A DNA stretch of 64,000 bases, taken from the NCBI GenBank assembly GCA_000711775.1, contig ARYC01017767.1, positions 1 to 64,000 of the forward strand, given 5' to 3'. Below the pieces are notes generated by a model. It searched no databases and was not told the origin of the DNA. It was given only the letters and a program-made list of their open reading frames with translations. The position numbers and the translations under genes were made by a program. Source of the stretch: Oxytricha trifallax. Taxonomy: Eukaryota > Ciliophora > Spirotrichea > Sporadotrichida > Oxytrichidae. Within the stretch, counting starts at the first letter, position 1; each line of letters starts with the position of its first letter. Shown here one piece after another: positions 9,733-21,274 of the stretch.

Positions 9733-12665
9733 TGAGAAATCCAAAATTAGAGAAAAGTGCATTAGTTTATTGATCCTGAACGAAATCAGACTATAAAGAA
9801 AATTTAATAGAGACTAAAACTTTATTAATATTTTGGGGATATAAGAGGATTACGATTATATATACTTACTAACAAATTTAGCAGAAGGATAAAATCTCAC
9901 TTAACTTATTATTGTAGGAATACATTCGAAATTGGGAAATTAATTTAAATTAAATTAATTATAAATCAAAATCTTGGCAGTTAAAGTTGACCAATTTAAA
10001 CGATTTTGGGCTCATTCGATAGAGAATTCAAAATTAGCTGGACTTTATTATTGGCGGTACTATTTTATCGCATCCCTAGAGCGAGATAACTCGACTTTAA
10101 TTAAACTCTTCTAAATTCATTAAATTATACCCTCACATTATAGTCGAGTTATCTCGCTCTAGGGATGCGATAAAATAGTACCGCCAATAATAAAGTCCAG
10201 CTAATTTTGAATTCTCTGTCAAATGAGCCCGAGATCGTTTAAATTGGTCAACTTTAACTTCCAAGATTTTGATTTATAATTAATTTAATTTAAATTAATT
10301 TCCCAATTTCGAATGTATTCCTACAATATTGCTCAAGTATTATTAATTATAAGTATTCTATATATAATAAAATATTATAAAAATTAACAATTTTTAAACT
10401 ATGGTCAATCAAAATTAACTATGTTTCATAAAATGGAGATAAAATATGAATTAAAAGTTATAAAACCTAATTATAAATATTATTAATCTAAGGATTCAAA
10501 ACTCAATTAAATTAAAGAGTTTAATTTAAATTTTTTTCATTGAATAATTAATTACATATAAAATGAGTTTGAAATTATCAATCCTTTCATTCATAAACAA
10601 AATTTAATAATGAATCTCAAATTCTTACACTCATATTAAATTATTAATTAATTTATCAATCTTCCAATTATTAGCAATTCAGTTATAATGAAATTGATAG
10701 TGATTTAACTGAGAAAGAAATCAAGCTATTAATTAAATATAATAAAAAAATGCTAATTAGTAAATCAGTTAATATCATTTATTAAATTTACTTTTATATT
10801 ATTTATTTTTTTTAAAAATTGTATAGTTTGCTTAGAATCATTACCAAATACAGATAAAATTTTTATAAATTTACTCTTACTTTAATTTTTTATTATCTTC
10901 AAAGTAATTTCTTTTATTGGGCTATATAAATTAGCATAAATTTTAAGAAAAGAATTTTAAAGTAACTTGTTTAAGATTATAACTTTTACTAATTTCTTAT
11001 AAAGTGATAAACTTTCCTTTATAAATTTATCTACTAGATCTTTAATATGTATAAAATACTGAATTTATTTATTTATGAGCTAATTGGAATTTAGATTTTT
11101 TTGGGTATTCACAAAATGACATTATTAAATATAGCCCACAGGGATATCAAACCAGACAATATTTTTACTTTTATTTTTTAATGTAATTTTGGGGGGGAAA
11201 GTTCCCTGGCAAGTGGGAAGAAGTTTCTTGCCAATTTTATGAATTTTTCATAAATTATATAGTAATTTATTTATAATTTTAATAATTGCTTATGGAATAT
11301 TCTAAATATCTATTACCATCTTATAAAACTTAAAATCAAGCTGTTTCTCCGTTTAATTACTTTAACATAGATTTTATAAATTTAAAAAGGAATCTTAGAA
11401 GAAATTATTCATTTATACCGTAATTAAAATGAATTTGAAGAGGAAAAGTAATGTTAATAGAAGAGATAAGTATTAAAATTTATAGAGAAATAGGCTATTA
11501 AATTTTAAATCTTATGTAAGCTAAATCAATAATAGTTGTTACTTGTTATTAGAAAAAATAAATAACAAAAAATAATTAAGGAAAATGGAAAAGAATTACT
11601 TGAATTGAATCTCTAAAAAGTTTTTTTTATCATTAGAATGGGCATGAAACTTCCCCCCTTAATTTTCACTTAATAGATTTAAATTTATTAGTATTAATTG
11701 AACTTATTTTGTCATTTACATTATATACTATACTTGTTTTTAAAAATTTATATATATATAAATATCATCTTATTGAGAAAATATGATTGTGATTTTAGTT
11801 AAAATTTAGATATATGTTTGGCGGATTTTGGCTTCGCAGTAGAACTTTCCACATTACCAGAAGGTAAATAAGTAATCTTAGGGACCCCTGGATACTTGGC
11901 ACCAGAGATCCTTTTTTGTTAAAAGTTAATTAATAATTCAAAAATTTTATTGTATTTTATTGAAAAGTGCTAGTAAAATTCAGATGTTTTCAGTGCAGCA
12001 GCCATTTTATATTACTTATCAACTAAGAAATAATATTTCATTATAATTTTATTATTTTTAATTAATAATCTAAATGTAAATTTAGCATTCAATATTTATA
12101 TAAATACATTTTATTTTATCTTTTTAATTCATTCATATCAACAATTTTATTTACTTTAATTGTAAATAATTAATCCTTTTTTCTCTTTAAAATAATCTTT
12201 AAATAAAAATAAAGTCCCAATTTTCTATTAAAAAGTTTGGATGTTTTATTTATATTATCACAAAATTTAAACAATGTGTTTAAAATATTATTTATTATTT
12301 TTAATCATATATAAATCTAAGAAGCACATCTTTTATGGGAAAACAGTAGAAGATGTTTTGATAAATAATGCCAAATGTAAAATGAATATTTTTATTTATT
12401 ACAAGTATTATCTAATTATATTATTGATCAAAAGCAAAATTTAATGTAAAGTCTCCAATGAAATACAGAAAATTAAAGATAAATCATTTGAGTTTAAGGA
12501 TTTATTAATTAAATGTCTAACACCAAACTACAAATATTAAAATAGTATTACGTATCGTGTGTTTAATGTAAATAAATAATTTACAAAGATAGAATAAATA
12601 TTAAATAAGCGCTAAAGCATCCGTGGTTTAAATCTTACTAATAAGATTGGGAGATGACACTCGCT
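9733..12665 (+). CDS. Ser/Thr protein kinase catalytic domain in several MDSs
   Basis: Block 9733-9911 encodes an alpha-C helix (ILNEIRLQRKFNRDQN) and hinge (EDYDYIYLLTNLAEGQNL), closely like kinases B and D. Block 11104-11162 has the catalytic loop HRDIKPDN. After a 603-bp insert comes LADFGFAVEL with DFG, then GTPGYLAPEIL. The remaining blocks join by pointers AAAAGT, CTAAGAA, AATGTAAA and TATTA to give SDVFSAAAILYYLSTKK, YGKTVEDVL, FKDLLIKCLTPNYK and QALKHPWFKSY, which is the normal end of a kinase C-lobe. HRD, DFG and APE motifs are intact, so activity is plausible. No clear glycine loop for this N-lobe was found; 9170-9200 is a degenerate candidate. A family-1 palindromic element lies between the hinge and catalytic loop. 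Confidence 0.8.
9912..10326. mobile_element. Family-1 palindromic element, copy 1 (415 bp)
   Basis: Begins TTGTAGGAATACATT, ends with its reverse complement, and is flanked by TA on both sides (9910-9911, 10327-10328). The whole element is a long inverted repeat about a short AT-rich centre. It shares GAATTCAAAATTAGCTGGAC and the TATTGGCGGTAC core with the other copies. No coding capacity, so it is MITE-like. It lies within the kinase gene between coding blocks. Confidence 0.85.
11158..11760 (+). other. IES, pointer AATAT (603 bp)
   Basis: AATAT at 11158-11162 and 11761-11765. Removal joins CCAGACAAT to ATCATCTTATTG in frame, extending HRDIKPDN into IILL and on to the DFG block. It contains a G-rich stretch near 11191 and a C-rich stretch near 11653, which may be weak inverted ends of a nested element. 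Confidence 0.7.
11921..11962 (+). other. IES, pointer AAAAGT (42 bp, frame-neutral)
   Basis: AAAAGT at 11921-11926 and 11963-11968. Removal gives APEILFCQKCQQNSDVFSA, normal spacing between APE and the SDVFS motif. The insert is a multiple of three and has no TGA, so the unspliced germline frame stays open across it. Confidence 0.75.
12023..12316 (+). other. IES, pointer CTAAGAA (294 bp)
   Basis: CTAAGAA at 12023-12029 and 12317-12323. Removal joins TCAACTAAGAA to GCACATCTTT in frame (LSTKKHIFYGKTVEDVL). The insert is AT-rich and non-coding. Confidence 0.8.
12374..12442 (+). other. IES, pointer AATGTAAA (69 bp)
   Basis: AATGTAAA at 12374-12381 and 12443-12450. Removal gives NNAKCKVSNEIQKIKDKSF in frame, the loop before alpha-H of the kinase. 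Confidence 0.8.
12546..12598 (+). other. IES, pointer TATTA (53 bp)
   Basis: TATTA at 12546-12550 and 12599-12603. Removal gives NYKYQNSIKQALKHPWF in frame. A longer repeat AAATATTAAA nearby would throw the frame off, so TATTA is preferred. Confidence 0.7.
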
Positions 12666-12810
12666 CTATCACATAAATATTTTTTATATATAAAAAATAC
12701 CAAAAAAAAGAGCAATAATGTAAAAATTTATTCAAAAAATAATCAAAAATAGTTTTATTAATTCTCTAATGCCTAATTATGTATAAAATTAATCTTAATT
12801 TATATAGAGT

Positions 12811-15450
12811 CATATCTAGTTTTAAAATTACCTTCCAAGCTTAAAAAATTGATATTTTCAAAATTTAACTTTCTTAATAATGATGAAGACCTCGAAGTTA
12901 TAATTTATTTTAGTATAAAATTATACATTAAAATCTAATCAACATGATTATTTAAAAGGATTTTTTTAAAAACATGAATCATACATGATATTATAGAAAT
13001 TATCAGTAAAGTAAAATTATAATTTTAACAAATCTAAATGTAAACACATAATAAAAAAGTCTGATAATGCTCAAGATAAAATAACAAATTTAATTTACTA
13101 TATAATAAAATAAAATATAAAATTTTATGATCTATTACTAAATTTTTTATACAAATTTAATTGATTTAATATTTTCTTTTTTTATTATGTGTACGAAAGA
13201 TGCCGCCCATAATAAGAAATATTTTACTTTTATTTTTGTTATTTGCAAAATATATGATGATTTTAAAAATAAAATATAATAGATAGTTGACTTCCAAACA
13301 TATTAAATCAAATAATTAAAATACCAGAATTAATATTACTTATATAAATTAATTGAAAATAATTAGATTTTATTCATAAAAACAATTTTAAATACTTAAT
13401 TTTATATAATAAACATAGAACTAAATTATATTTGAGTAGAAAATTAATTTCAATAAATTATTTATTATTTTTTTTAAACTTATAAATCAAGATACTTCTA
13501 TTATAATATAAATTCATAATTAATATTCTCATTTATTAAACCCATTAGTCAATTAAGAATGAAGATTGGGATATAAGAATAATTAAATCAAAATATAATT
13601 ATTATAGGCTAATATTAATTATTATTAGGCTAAAATTAAATTTACACACCCTGATTGGTTTATTTTATAGAGACAACTAATCGAGCCAATGGTTATAATA
13701 ATTAGCCCAAACATTATTAATTTATGCCAATAATAATTATATTTTAATGTAATTGTTCTTATTTTCCAATCTCTATTCTTAATTGATTAATGGGGTTCTA
13801 AACTCTTAATTATTCTGTAATAATAAAAAATTGATAATACCTTCACATAATATTTAGAGATTAATAACCTGAATAAAAAAAAAACTTTAATCAAAAGCAG
13901 TTTAATTGTGCAAAAATAAAACAATGAGATTAATTAAGCAGCTTAACTTGAGTAGATTTAATTTTTTTTACATTAAAAATTCCATAAATTTATATGTATT
14001 TACTATTAATCTTAGATTTAAAGTGGCATAGAAAAAGATTATAGTGCAAATGCTGATATAGATTTCTCGAAGTTAACTTCTTAATAGAAGTTATAGACAT
14101 GCATTATGTTATTTTAAATAATTTAATTTTAAGAAATTAAAATAATGCAAAAACAATAAAAGCCTCGTTGATTAAAACGCTCTGAAAATTAAATAAATTA
14201 CATTTAATTATTATTATTAAAAACACAATTATAAAGATTTTGAAATTAAATTAATAATACACATTATTTTAATGCTGAAAATTCATTTTTAATTTTATAT
14301 ATTTTAATTTTTACAAACATAAAGGTACAATTTTAAAATAATAAAACTGTTAATAAGTGATTTTAGCAATATTTTAAAATCTATTATTTCATATTAAATT
14401 ATAATAATATTAATATCTGCCTAATTAGGAAAACAATTAACTCCAGTTTTTATTTGACATGACTTACCTTGAATAAATAAAATATTTTAAATTTAACAAA
14501 CTAGTCTTGCATTAAACATAATCACATATTATAATAAATGAATTATTTGTATGAAAAAATAATAAAAAATATCTGCATAATAATGATTAAAATAAACTGA
14601 TAATAAATAATCAAATGTAATAAATCACTTCTGAGCTGCCGTGTGCCAGTATCAATTTAAAATCAATAATAATATTTCTTTTTAATAGGATTTATATTAA
14701 ATATAAATAATAGATATCAAAAGTTTCGTTGAATCAATAGAATAAAAACCTAAGATAAAAATTATTAATTTTGAATCATAATAATAATTTGATTAAAATT
14801 AATTGGTATATGTTTATGTGTGATAAACTCAAGATTAAAAAGGCTTAATTCATTAGAATTACCCATTTAAAATGCATATTAATATCAATATAGATTATAT
14901 GAACTAGAACAAAAAATATAGCTGTAATTATCAATAAGTTTAATTTTAATAATAAAATAAAATACCGTAGTTCTATTATTTTTATATATAAGTTCTGATT
15001 TGGGTGAACTAGCATTATTGGAATAAATAAATTTGAGGAATCAAGAAAATCTTGAGACCCCTCTACTTCACTAAAGCCATCATTTATTATATAAAGAATT
15101 GATAATTATTAACTATAGTGTAACTAATATAAATTATGTATAATTTATTAAAATCAAGAAGAATAATTTGATGAATTTGAAGAAAAGGAAATTAATTAAA
15201 TATTTACAAATATATTAAAATTGAAAAATAAAGATATAATTTTTATTTAATACACTCAGACAAAATTTTTATAAATAAAGTACAGTTTATTAAATATTAT
15301 ATTTAAAATTAAACATAAAGGATCTAAATGAGGATTTTGAAATTGACTTTAGTTACCTTAATTTATCAATACTTCGTCAACCAGGAATGTTATAAATATA
15401 GGTTTTCTAAAAAAAATTAATAATTTTATTATATTATTTAAAAATTTTTG
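12811..15450 (+). CDS. Scattered coding blocks downstream of the kinase
   Basis: I do not recognise these. Block 12811-12900 reads LKLPSKLKKLIFSKF then NNDEDLEV in the frame still open from the kinase. Block 14030-14100 reads EKDYSANADIDFSKLTSQQ, and 15310-15410 reads LNEDFEIDFSYLNLSILRQ, with a TGA near 15450. The recurring hydrophobic-DIDF/EIDFS pattern resembles the PH-like region of kinases B-D (DIEFSKL, DVEFSRL). They may be the tail of the kinase or MDSs of another gene. Pointers were not assigned. Confidence 0.35.
13541..13794. mobile_element. Palindromic inverted-repeat element (254 bp)
   Basis: Ends CCCATTAGTCAATTAAG and CTTAATTGATTAATGGG are imperfect inverted complements, and similarity continues inward about 65 bp on each side (ending near TAATTATTATAGGC / GCCAATAATAATTA). 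No coding. Target duplication not resolved. Sits among non-coding DNA between coding blocks. Confidence 0.6.
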
Positions 15451-16080
15451 ATTGAAAAATGCAATTAATTATTAGGCCTAATAATAATATTTTTAAATTT
15501 TCAATTATATAAATTTTTGATGAAACAAAAGTTTATTACAAAAATTTCAATATAATAATTTCAAATTAAACTAAATCTATGAATATTTCTATTTAAATGA
15601 GTCTTAAGAATTCTTAGTGTTTAAAACGAGAGTTTATAAACTGACTTATTTAATAAATTTCAATTAACAATCCTAAAAAACTTAATAATCTCTAATTATT
15701 TGCAAAATTCAAATTAATTTCTATATTTTTCTTAATTTATTATGCATTAAAAAATTAAATTATAATTATTTTAATGAATCACTTCCATAAATTATAAAAT
15801 AATGAATATTTTACTGCTTTATAGTATAAATTTTAGGTTAAACTTATTTTTTACATTGTATATAAATTAGGAATATTTTTTAGTAATTTATTTTAATTGT
15901 TCAAAATACGACTGATTTTAAAAACCTAAATATCATTTAAGAATTATAAATTACAAGGATAATATTAATAATATAATAATAATACGAAAAGTATATTTAA
16001 ATTCTTCTAAATTTGGAGAGCAATTTATTATAAATAATTAAGATTTATTTGAAAACTATTGATCTTTTATAATAGTCTGA
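15450..16080. other. AT-rich non-coding stretch
   Basis: Nothing recognised on either strand up to the left end of the inverted-repeat transposon. Confidence 0.4.
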
Positions 16081-16087
16081 ATAAAAA

Positions 16088-16407
16088 ATTATTGCTAAAA
16101 TACATAATATTAGGAAATTCAAGAAATACAAAATAGATTTGATCTTTTTTAATAATCTTAACTGCCACTTAATACAGGTAACTTTATTAGTAATTGGTTT
16201 AGTACACTTTTATTACAAATCTTAGTATTAAAAATAATTATGACAAAATTGTCAAAATTGTACATTGTACTGCTTTATGTTTTTAAGTTTTTAATATATA
16301 AAGGCGTACTAATTATATTTTACATTGTACATTGTAAAGTTCTTAGGAATTAGTTTGTTTTAAATTTAATAGTACAGAATGCAATGAAAAGTTATTTATA
16401 AATTAAT
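16088..16407 (+). repeat. Left terminal inverted repeat
   Basis: 320 bp, containing the internal direct motif TACATTGTAC and ending GTTATTTATAAATTAAT. It matches the reverse complement of 17919-18238. Confidence 0.9.
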
Positions 16408-16462
16408 TATTTAAAGCAATTATATATATGCACTTATGGCAGTTCAACTCGATGAGAGTTAT

Positions 16463-17791
16463 TCATTTCTCCAATTGATTACTGTTGTTCTCTGTTTGAT
16501 CCACATCGTTCTCATCTATGAATGTTGGTTCCTCTATCATCAACTTTAAATCCCCGTCTTCGATCAGTCGCTGCTTCATTTACACTGCCAGCTCAATCTC
16601 GCTGAAAGGAAACTTCTCATCTTGCCTCTGCATCTAACTATTGAATTCTGCCATTAGCATTCTGGTTTCAAACGACCTTCTTTCCAATTCCCCCATAGCG
16701 TCGAATGGTAGCTGATTTGATATCGCGATCACCTGGCAGTTCTTGAATCTAACCACTGGATCTTTGTATTTGAGGTTCGCTGGATATCCCTCACCCTCGA
16801 AGAATCTTTTTAGGTCGTCTATCTTTTCCCGTCATAAAAGATGTCTCGCTTGATTTCATCCATAATTACCAGCTAAGGCTCTGAATACGAGTTGCTTGAG
16901 TGAATGCAAAATGTGCGATTGAGTATTCTGAAGTCTTCCGTAATAAAGATCTTCCTTAGGAATTTAGCTATCGTCTTCTTCCCCGTGTTAGGGTAACCAA
17001 ACAACCATACAACATTTACTTTATCCGGACATTCCCTATAGATGACTCTTTATAGCTTGTCAACCGCATCAAAGTACATTATATCCTCCAACAATTTAGT
17101 ATTTAGTGTGGTTAGATGTGGAGATTCGGTGTCAGATCGTTGAAGAAAACTAATTAGTGATTGCAATTTGGTTTACTTTGGAGCTGGCTTAGAAATAATC
17201 TTTGATTCGAAACTTTAGTATGTCATAAGTGTCTTGAAATTTTGCACGATTTATTCACAAACATCGTCATCGTCTTGGTACATCTCATACATGTCATTAA
17301 CATTCTTTATCTGCTAAGTTATAATAGGCTTTTTGAATGTAACTACGATTTCTTAGGATTATGTAGAGCTGATGTGTTTATATTCTCAAAAAATCTAGAT
17401 TGGAGTTTTGCGAAGTTAAGTATAGCTTGGAAGTCTTCAATGTCTTCACATTAAAGCACTAGTTTATCATGGATAGCATAAATCTTCCTGATTTTTTACT
17501 TTTCCTACTACTGAGCAGGATAACTTTAGATCTTTCATCGCCTTGAAGCCTAGATAATCAGGCTTGTTGAAGTAGTTTTTGCATAGTCGAAGCTCATCTG
17601 GTTTGACGTGTATCGTAAGGAACTACCTTGGCGGCTTATTTGCAGTGTACAGTGTATTGAAATATTAGAGCATGGCTAAATCTAGTAGTCTTGTCGGAAA
17701 CTGCTTCAACAACGCTGGTATGGGTCTGCTTTTCATCATCGTTCTAAATCTAGAGCACAAAAATGTGATGCTCGTTAGGGTTATTATCCAT
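16463..17791 (-). pseudogene. SF3/Rep-like helicase gene of the inverted-repeat element, frameshifted
   Basis: ATG at 17791, TGA at 16463. The central frame carries a Walker A loop VVWLFGYPNTGKKT (RC of about 16970-17010), then LVIMDE as Walker B (about 16855-16872). After a one-base shift near 16830 come LKRFFEGEGYPANL and VVRFKNCQVIAISNQ, which fits SF3 motif C (beta strand ending in Ser-Asn). This order is typical of Rep-type helicases of small DNA viruses and plasmids. The C-terminus is acidic and Gln/Asn-rich. At least two other shifts occur toward the N-terminus (near 17500 and 17330), where a YFNK (YxxK) is present but an HUH nuclease domain is not convincing. Internal TAA/TAG read as Gln. 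Broken as it stands, unless shifts are sequencing errors. Confidence 0.7.
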
Positions 17792-17918
17792 CTTCTAATT
17801 TTTTTTCCCCATTATTATTGCAAGTAATACTTAACTATCTTTTATCAAGGGCGCATTTATCATTAGAATGTCTCCCCACTCATTTCAAAATTTATTTTTG
17901 TTTTTTTTATTATTATAT

Positions 17919-18238
17919 ATTAATTTATAAATAACTTTTCATTGCATTCTGTACTATTAAATTTAAAACAAACTAATTCCTAAGAACTTTACAATGTACA
18001 ATGTAAAATATAATTAGTACGCCTTTATATATTAAAAACTTAAAAACATAAAGCAGTACAATGTACAATTTTGACAATTTTGTCATAATTATTTTTAATA
18101 CTAAGATTTGTAATAAAAGTGTACTAAACCAATTACTAATAAAGTTACCTGTATTAAGTGGCAGTTAAGATTATTAAAAAAGATCAAATCTATTTTGTAT
18201 TTCTTGAATTTCCTAATATTATGTATTTTAGCAATAAT
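17919..18238 (-). repeat. Right terminal inverted repeat
   Basis: 320 bp reverse complement of the left TIR, ending ATGTATTTTAGCAATAAT. Confidence 0.9.
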
Positions 18239-18249
18239 ATAAAAAATCA

Positions 18250-20040
18250 TACTTTATATTATGATCATAAACATATTTTAATTTTTATAATTTGTTTAGC
18301 ATATTTAAATGACTTATACTTTAAAACAAACAAATTTATTCAAATAGTTTTAAGCATTATTTAAAAATTAAAGTTTTTTAGATAATTTTCATAAATTTAT
18401 AGAGTCACTAATAAATTTAAATTTATATAGAAACCTACCTAATCATTTAGAAATATATATAGTTATTATATAATCTAATAATTATTTCAAATTTTCTTTT
18501 TATTAAGATACTCTTTTTGCTAGAATTATGATTATAATAATAGTTTATGAATATTTTTAGTTTAAAGATACTTTACATTATTTATTAAATTCCCTTATTT
18601 TAATTGAAAAGCTGAATGAGTCGTAAATCAATTATTGAAGTTAGAGAAAAATTTTAATAGTTTAAAGATATAGTATTTTATTTTTCATGAATCTCTCTTC
18701 TCCCATTATAATAATATAAAATCAAAGGAAAGCGCGAATAAATAATTTTAAAACATTTTCTTGGTTATATTTTTTTTCTCTTCTCAATATTACAGTTTGT
18801 ATTTTTTAGATGTTGAATCCAATTAATAATGTACTCTAAAAAAAAAGTTAAAATTTAACATCAAATCCTAATTATTTCTTAATAATCTTATAGAAACAAT
18901 TACCTTTTATATAAATAATGCAATATATAATTGTTTAAATACATCTAATTTAGTTTAGTTGAATTGAGTACAGAATTTTAAGAGATCTTTGTTCAAATCA
19001 AGATTCGATCACCCTTCTCGATATAAAGTAAACCAATCTCATAAAACTCCAAACTTACACAACATTATACTTTTCCTTACATATTCCTTATTGGTTTAAT
19101 CCCCAGTATTAATTTCTGTAAAGCATTAAATAATAGTAATATACTTTTCCTTTAATTAAATTATTAAATTTCCCATAATTTCTTGAGATTTTAAGTTCAT
19201 TATTTTTTTAAAGTAAACATTCAAAGAATTTACTAATATCATAAAATTCTAAATTATACTCAGATTTATTTGATTATTTTAATAAAACATTTTAGCTTTA
19301 CATTTTAATTTTTCAGAGAAATTTATCTAAATTTTATGAAGAGAGTGTAAAATTAAATTATTAAATATTCTCTAAATCAATTATATTTTTATAAATATTA
19401 TTTGCCACTCTTTTTGAGATTTTGAATAGCAATTATTGATAATAGAAAGGGAAATGTTTTTATTAGAATAACTCTTCTCTTAATATTTATTATATATTTA
19501 TATTTATCAAATATTTTCCTTTAAAATTTTCTCTATAAAATTATTATAATTTAGGTCTCTGTGAAATATAAATAATAATTGCTTAATTAAATAGTAACCT
19601 TACTTATAAATAATTTCATTCTGTACAAATATAATAATAAAAAGAAAGTCTAACACTCATGAAACATTATTAATTAAATTTCATTTTTATTTTGATAAAA
19701 AATTATTTATATTTTTATTATCAAAGGTTGGAAAAATACTAAAAAGATACGACAACTAATTTAAACCTAAAAAAAATATTGAATTAATGATTTTTATTTA
19801 ATAATTTGATGGCATTCTATTAAATATTCTAATTTTGTCTTAATTCAAAATGGAAGTTAATAATACCAAATTTAGTATTAATTTATTGTATAATATTAGA
19901 GTTAATGGATGTTTATAGAAATAAAATGGGTTCATTCAATTAAGATCATGACAATTAAAAAAGTTTTAATATTTTTAAGTTCAGCTTCTACAGCTTGAGC
20001 ATTGCATACTTATATATTAACATTAAAGAACTTTTTTATT
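18250..20040. other. AT-rich non-coding stretch
   Basis: No conserved coding block, RNA or clear inverted repeat found. Short open frames here have AT-driven composition only. Confidence 0.4.
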
Positions 20041-20043
20041 AAA

Positions 20044-20582
20044 TTTTCAAGTGTCCCCACTTTTTAAAAAGTGGCGACGTTCACAGGATTTTATGTAAAT
20101 ATATTATTTTTAGCATAATTAAATCTATTAAATTAACTCATTATATTAATAATGCTTATGGTCAAATATTAATGAAAGTTAAAAATATATTAGACTTATT
20201 CCTAAAGTTCAGGATTCTATAATCCTTATAAAGAATAGAGATCCTTTTAGATCTTTAGAATTCCAAAAGGAACTATAAAAACAAAAAAGGGAAAATTTTA
20301 AAGTATTTTATTCCGTAAAATTGCTATTTAGTACAATCATATGATGACTTTAATAATTCTATTTAGAAATAATTAATTACTAAAGGATGTCTAAAATGTT
20401 ATAGTATTTGAATCCTGAGTTTTGATACAATTTTATTAAGTTTAATAATTAATTAATCATTAATGATGATAAATATGTAATTAAGTTAATAACATACTGG
20501 TCAATATATAGTATAATTTAATAAAATTGATAAAAATCCTGCAAGAGTCTCCACTTTTGTAAAAAGTGGGGACGGTTGAAAT
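20044..20582. mobile_element. Inverted-repeat element with hairpin-forming ends (about 540 bp)
   Basis: Both ends carry a near-palindrome: GTCCCCACTTTTT / AAAAAGTGGCGAC at 20053-20079, and its counterpart GTCTCCACTTTTG / AAAAAGTGGGGAC at 20548-20573. The two are inverted to each other and followed inward by GGATTTT and its complement. Outside both is TTTCAA / TTGAAA. No coding inside. Target duplication unclear. Confidence 0.55.
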
Positions 20583-20589
20583 ATAAATA

Positions 20590-21270
20590 ATAATGGTAAA
20601 TGAACTTAAGGAAATTATATTTAAATTAACAGCTTTAACGTATTAATATATTATATAAATAAAATAATTTAATTGTCATGCCTATAATAAATTGGTGGTG
20701 ATATTATTTTTAAACATTGATAAAATTATATGTTTCTATATATAAGTTGTAAATTTCCCCCCTTGAATGGTTATAGCGATTTGGAGCAGTAAACTTTCCC
20801 TCTTAAGAAAAATAGAAATTTAAGATGGGGTATTAAAACAATAATAATGAAAATCCTAGGTTTATCACCATTATAAAAATAATTTTAGCATATCTTAACT
20901 ATATAGAGTTAGCAAAATAAAAGTGATACAAAAATTTCAACCAAAATCTTTTTGATTTAAAATCAAATAATTATTTAAACAGTTATTATCTATTTATACC
21001 TCCTCTTTTTTTCTATAATTGAATAAGATAAAAGTATATTTACAAAAAATATACCAAATCGATAATATAAAGAATTAAAAGTTTTTAATGAAGTTGAATG
21101 TGGTCACTATTTCTCTTTTGACAATAAGTATCTAAAAATTTAAAAATATCTAAATTAATATTTATAAATAATTTCATGTAAACGTTAATACATATATTTG
21201 ATTCAAAACTTAAACTGAAAATTTTATATGTATATATATATATATATCTACAAGGACAAAATGCTGAAGA
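20590..21270. other. AT-rich non-coding stretch
   Basis: Nothing supported. A C-rich run CCCCCCTT near 20757 and a pyrimidine run near 20798 stand out from the background, but no structure was found. Confidence 0.35.
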
Positions 21271-21274
21271 AATC

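Larger units (their letters stand above)
16088..18238. mobile_element. 2.15-kb element with 320-bp terminal inverted repeats and a helicase gene
   Basis: Left TIR 16088-16407 and right TIR 17919-18238 are almost perfect reverse complements of equal length. The element starts ATTATTGCTAAAATACAT. It is flanked by the direct repeat ATAAAAA (16081-16087, 18239-18245; 8 bp if one A is counted outside the TIR). The interior is distinctly less AT-rich than the surroundings and carries a single minus-strand gene for an SF3-like helicase. No DDE transposase is visible. The near identity of the TIRs suggests recent movement. Confidence 0.9.

Noticed and set aside
11191-11662. G-run GGGGGGGAAAGTT and C-run AACTTCCCCCC as ends of a nested element
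   Set aside because: Inverted similarity is only about 12-20 bp with mismatches and no duplication was found.
17242-17454. 70-codon plus-strand open frame
   Set aside because: Antisense to the helicase gene of the inverted-repeat element.
18158-18364. 68-codon plus-strand open frame
   Set aside because: Starts inside the right TIR and runs into AT-rich flank; no conserved sequence.
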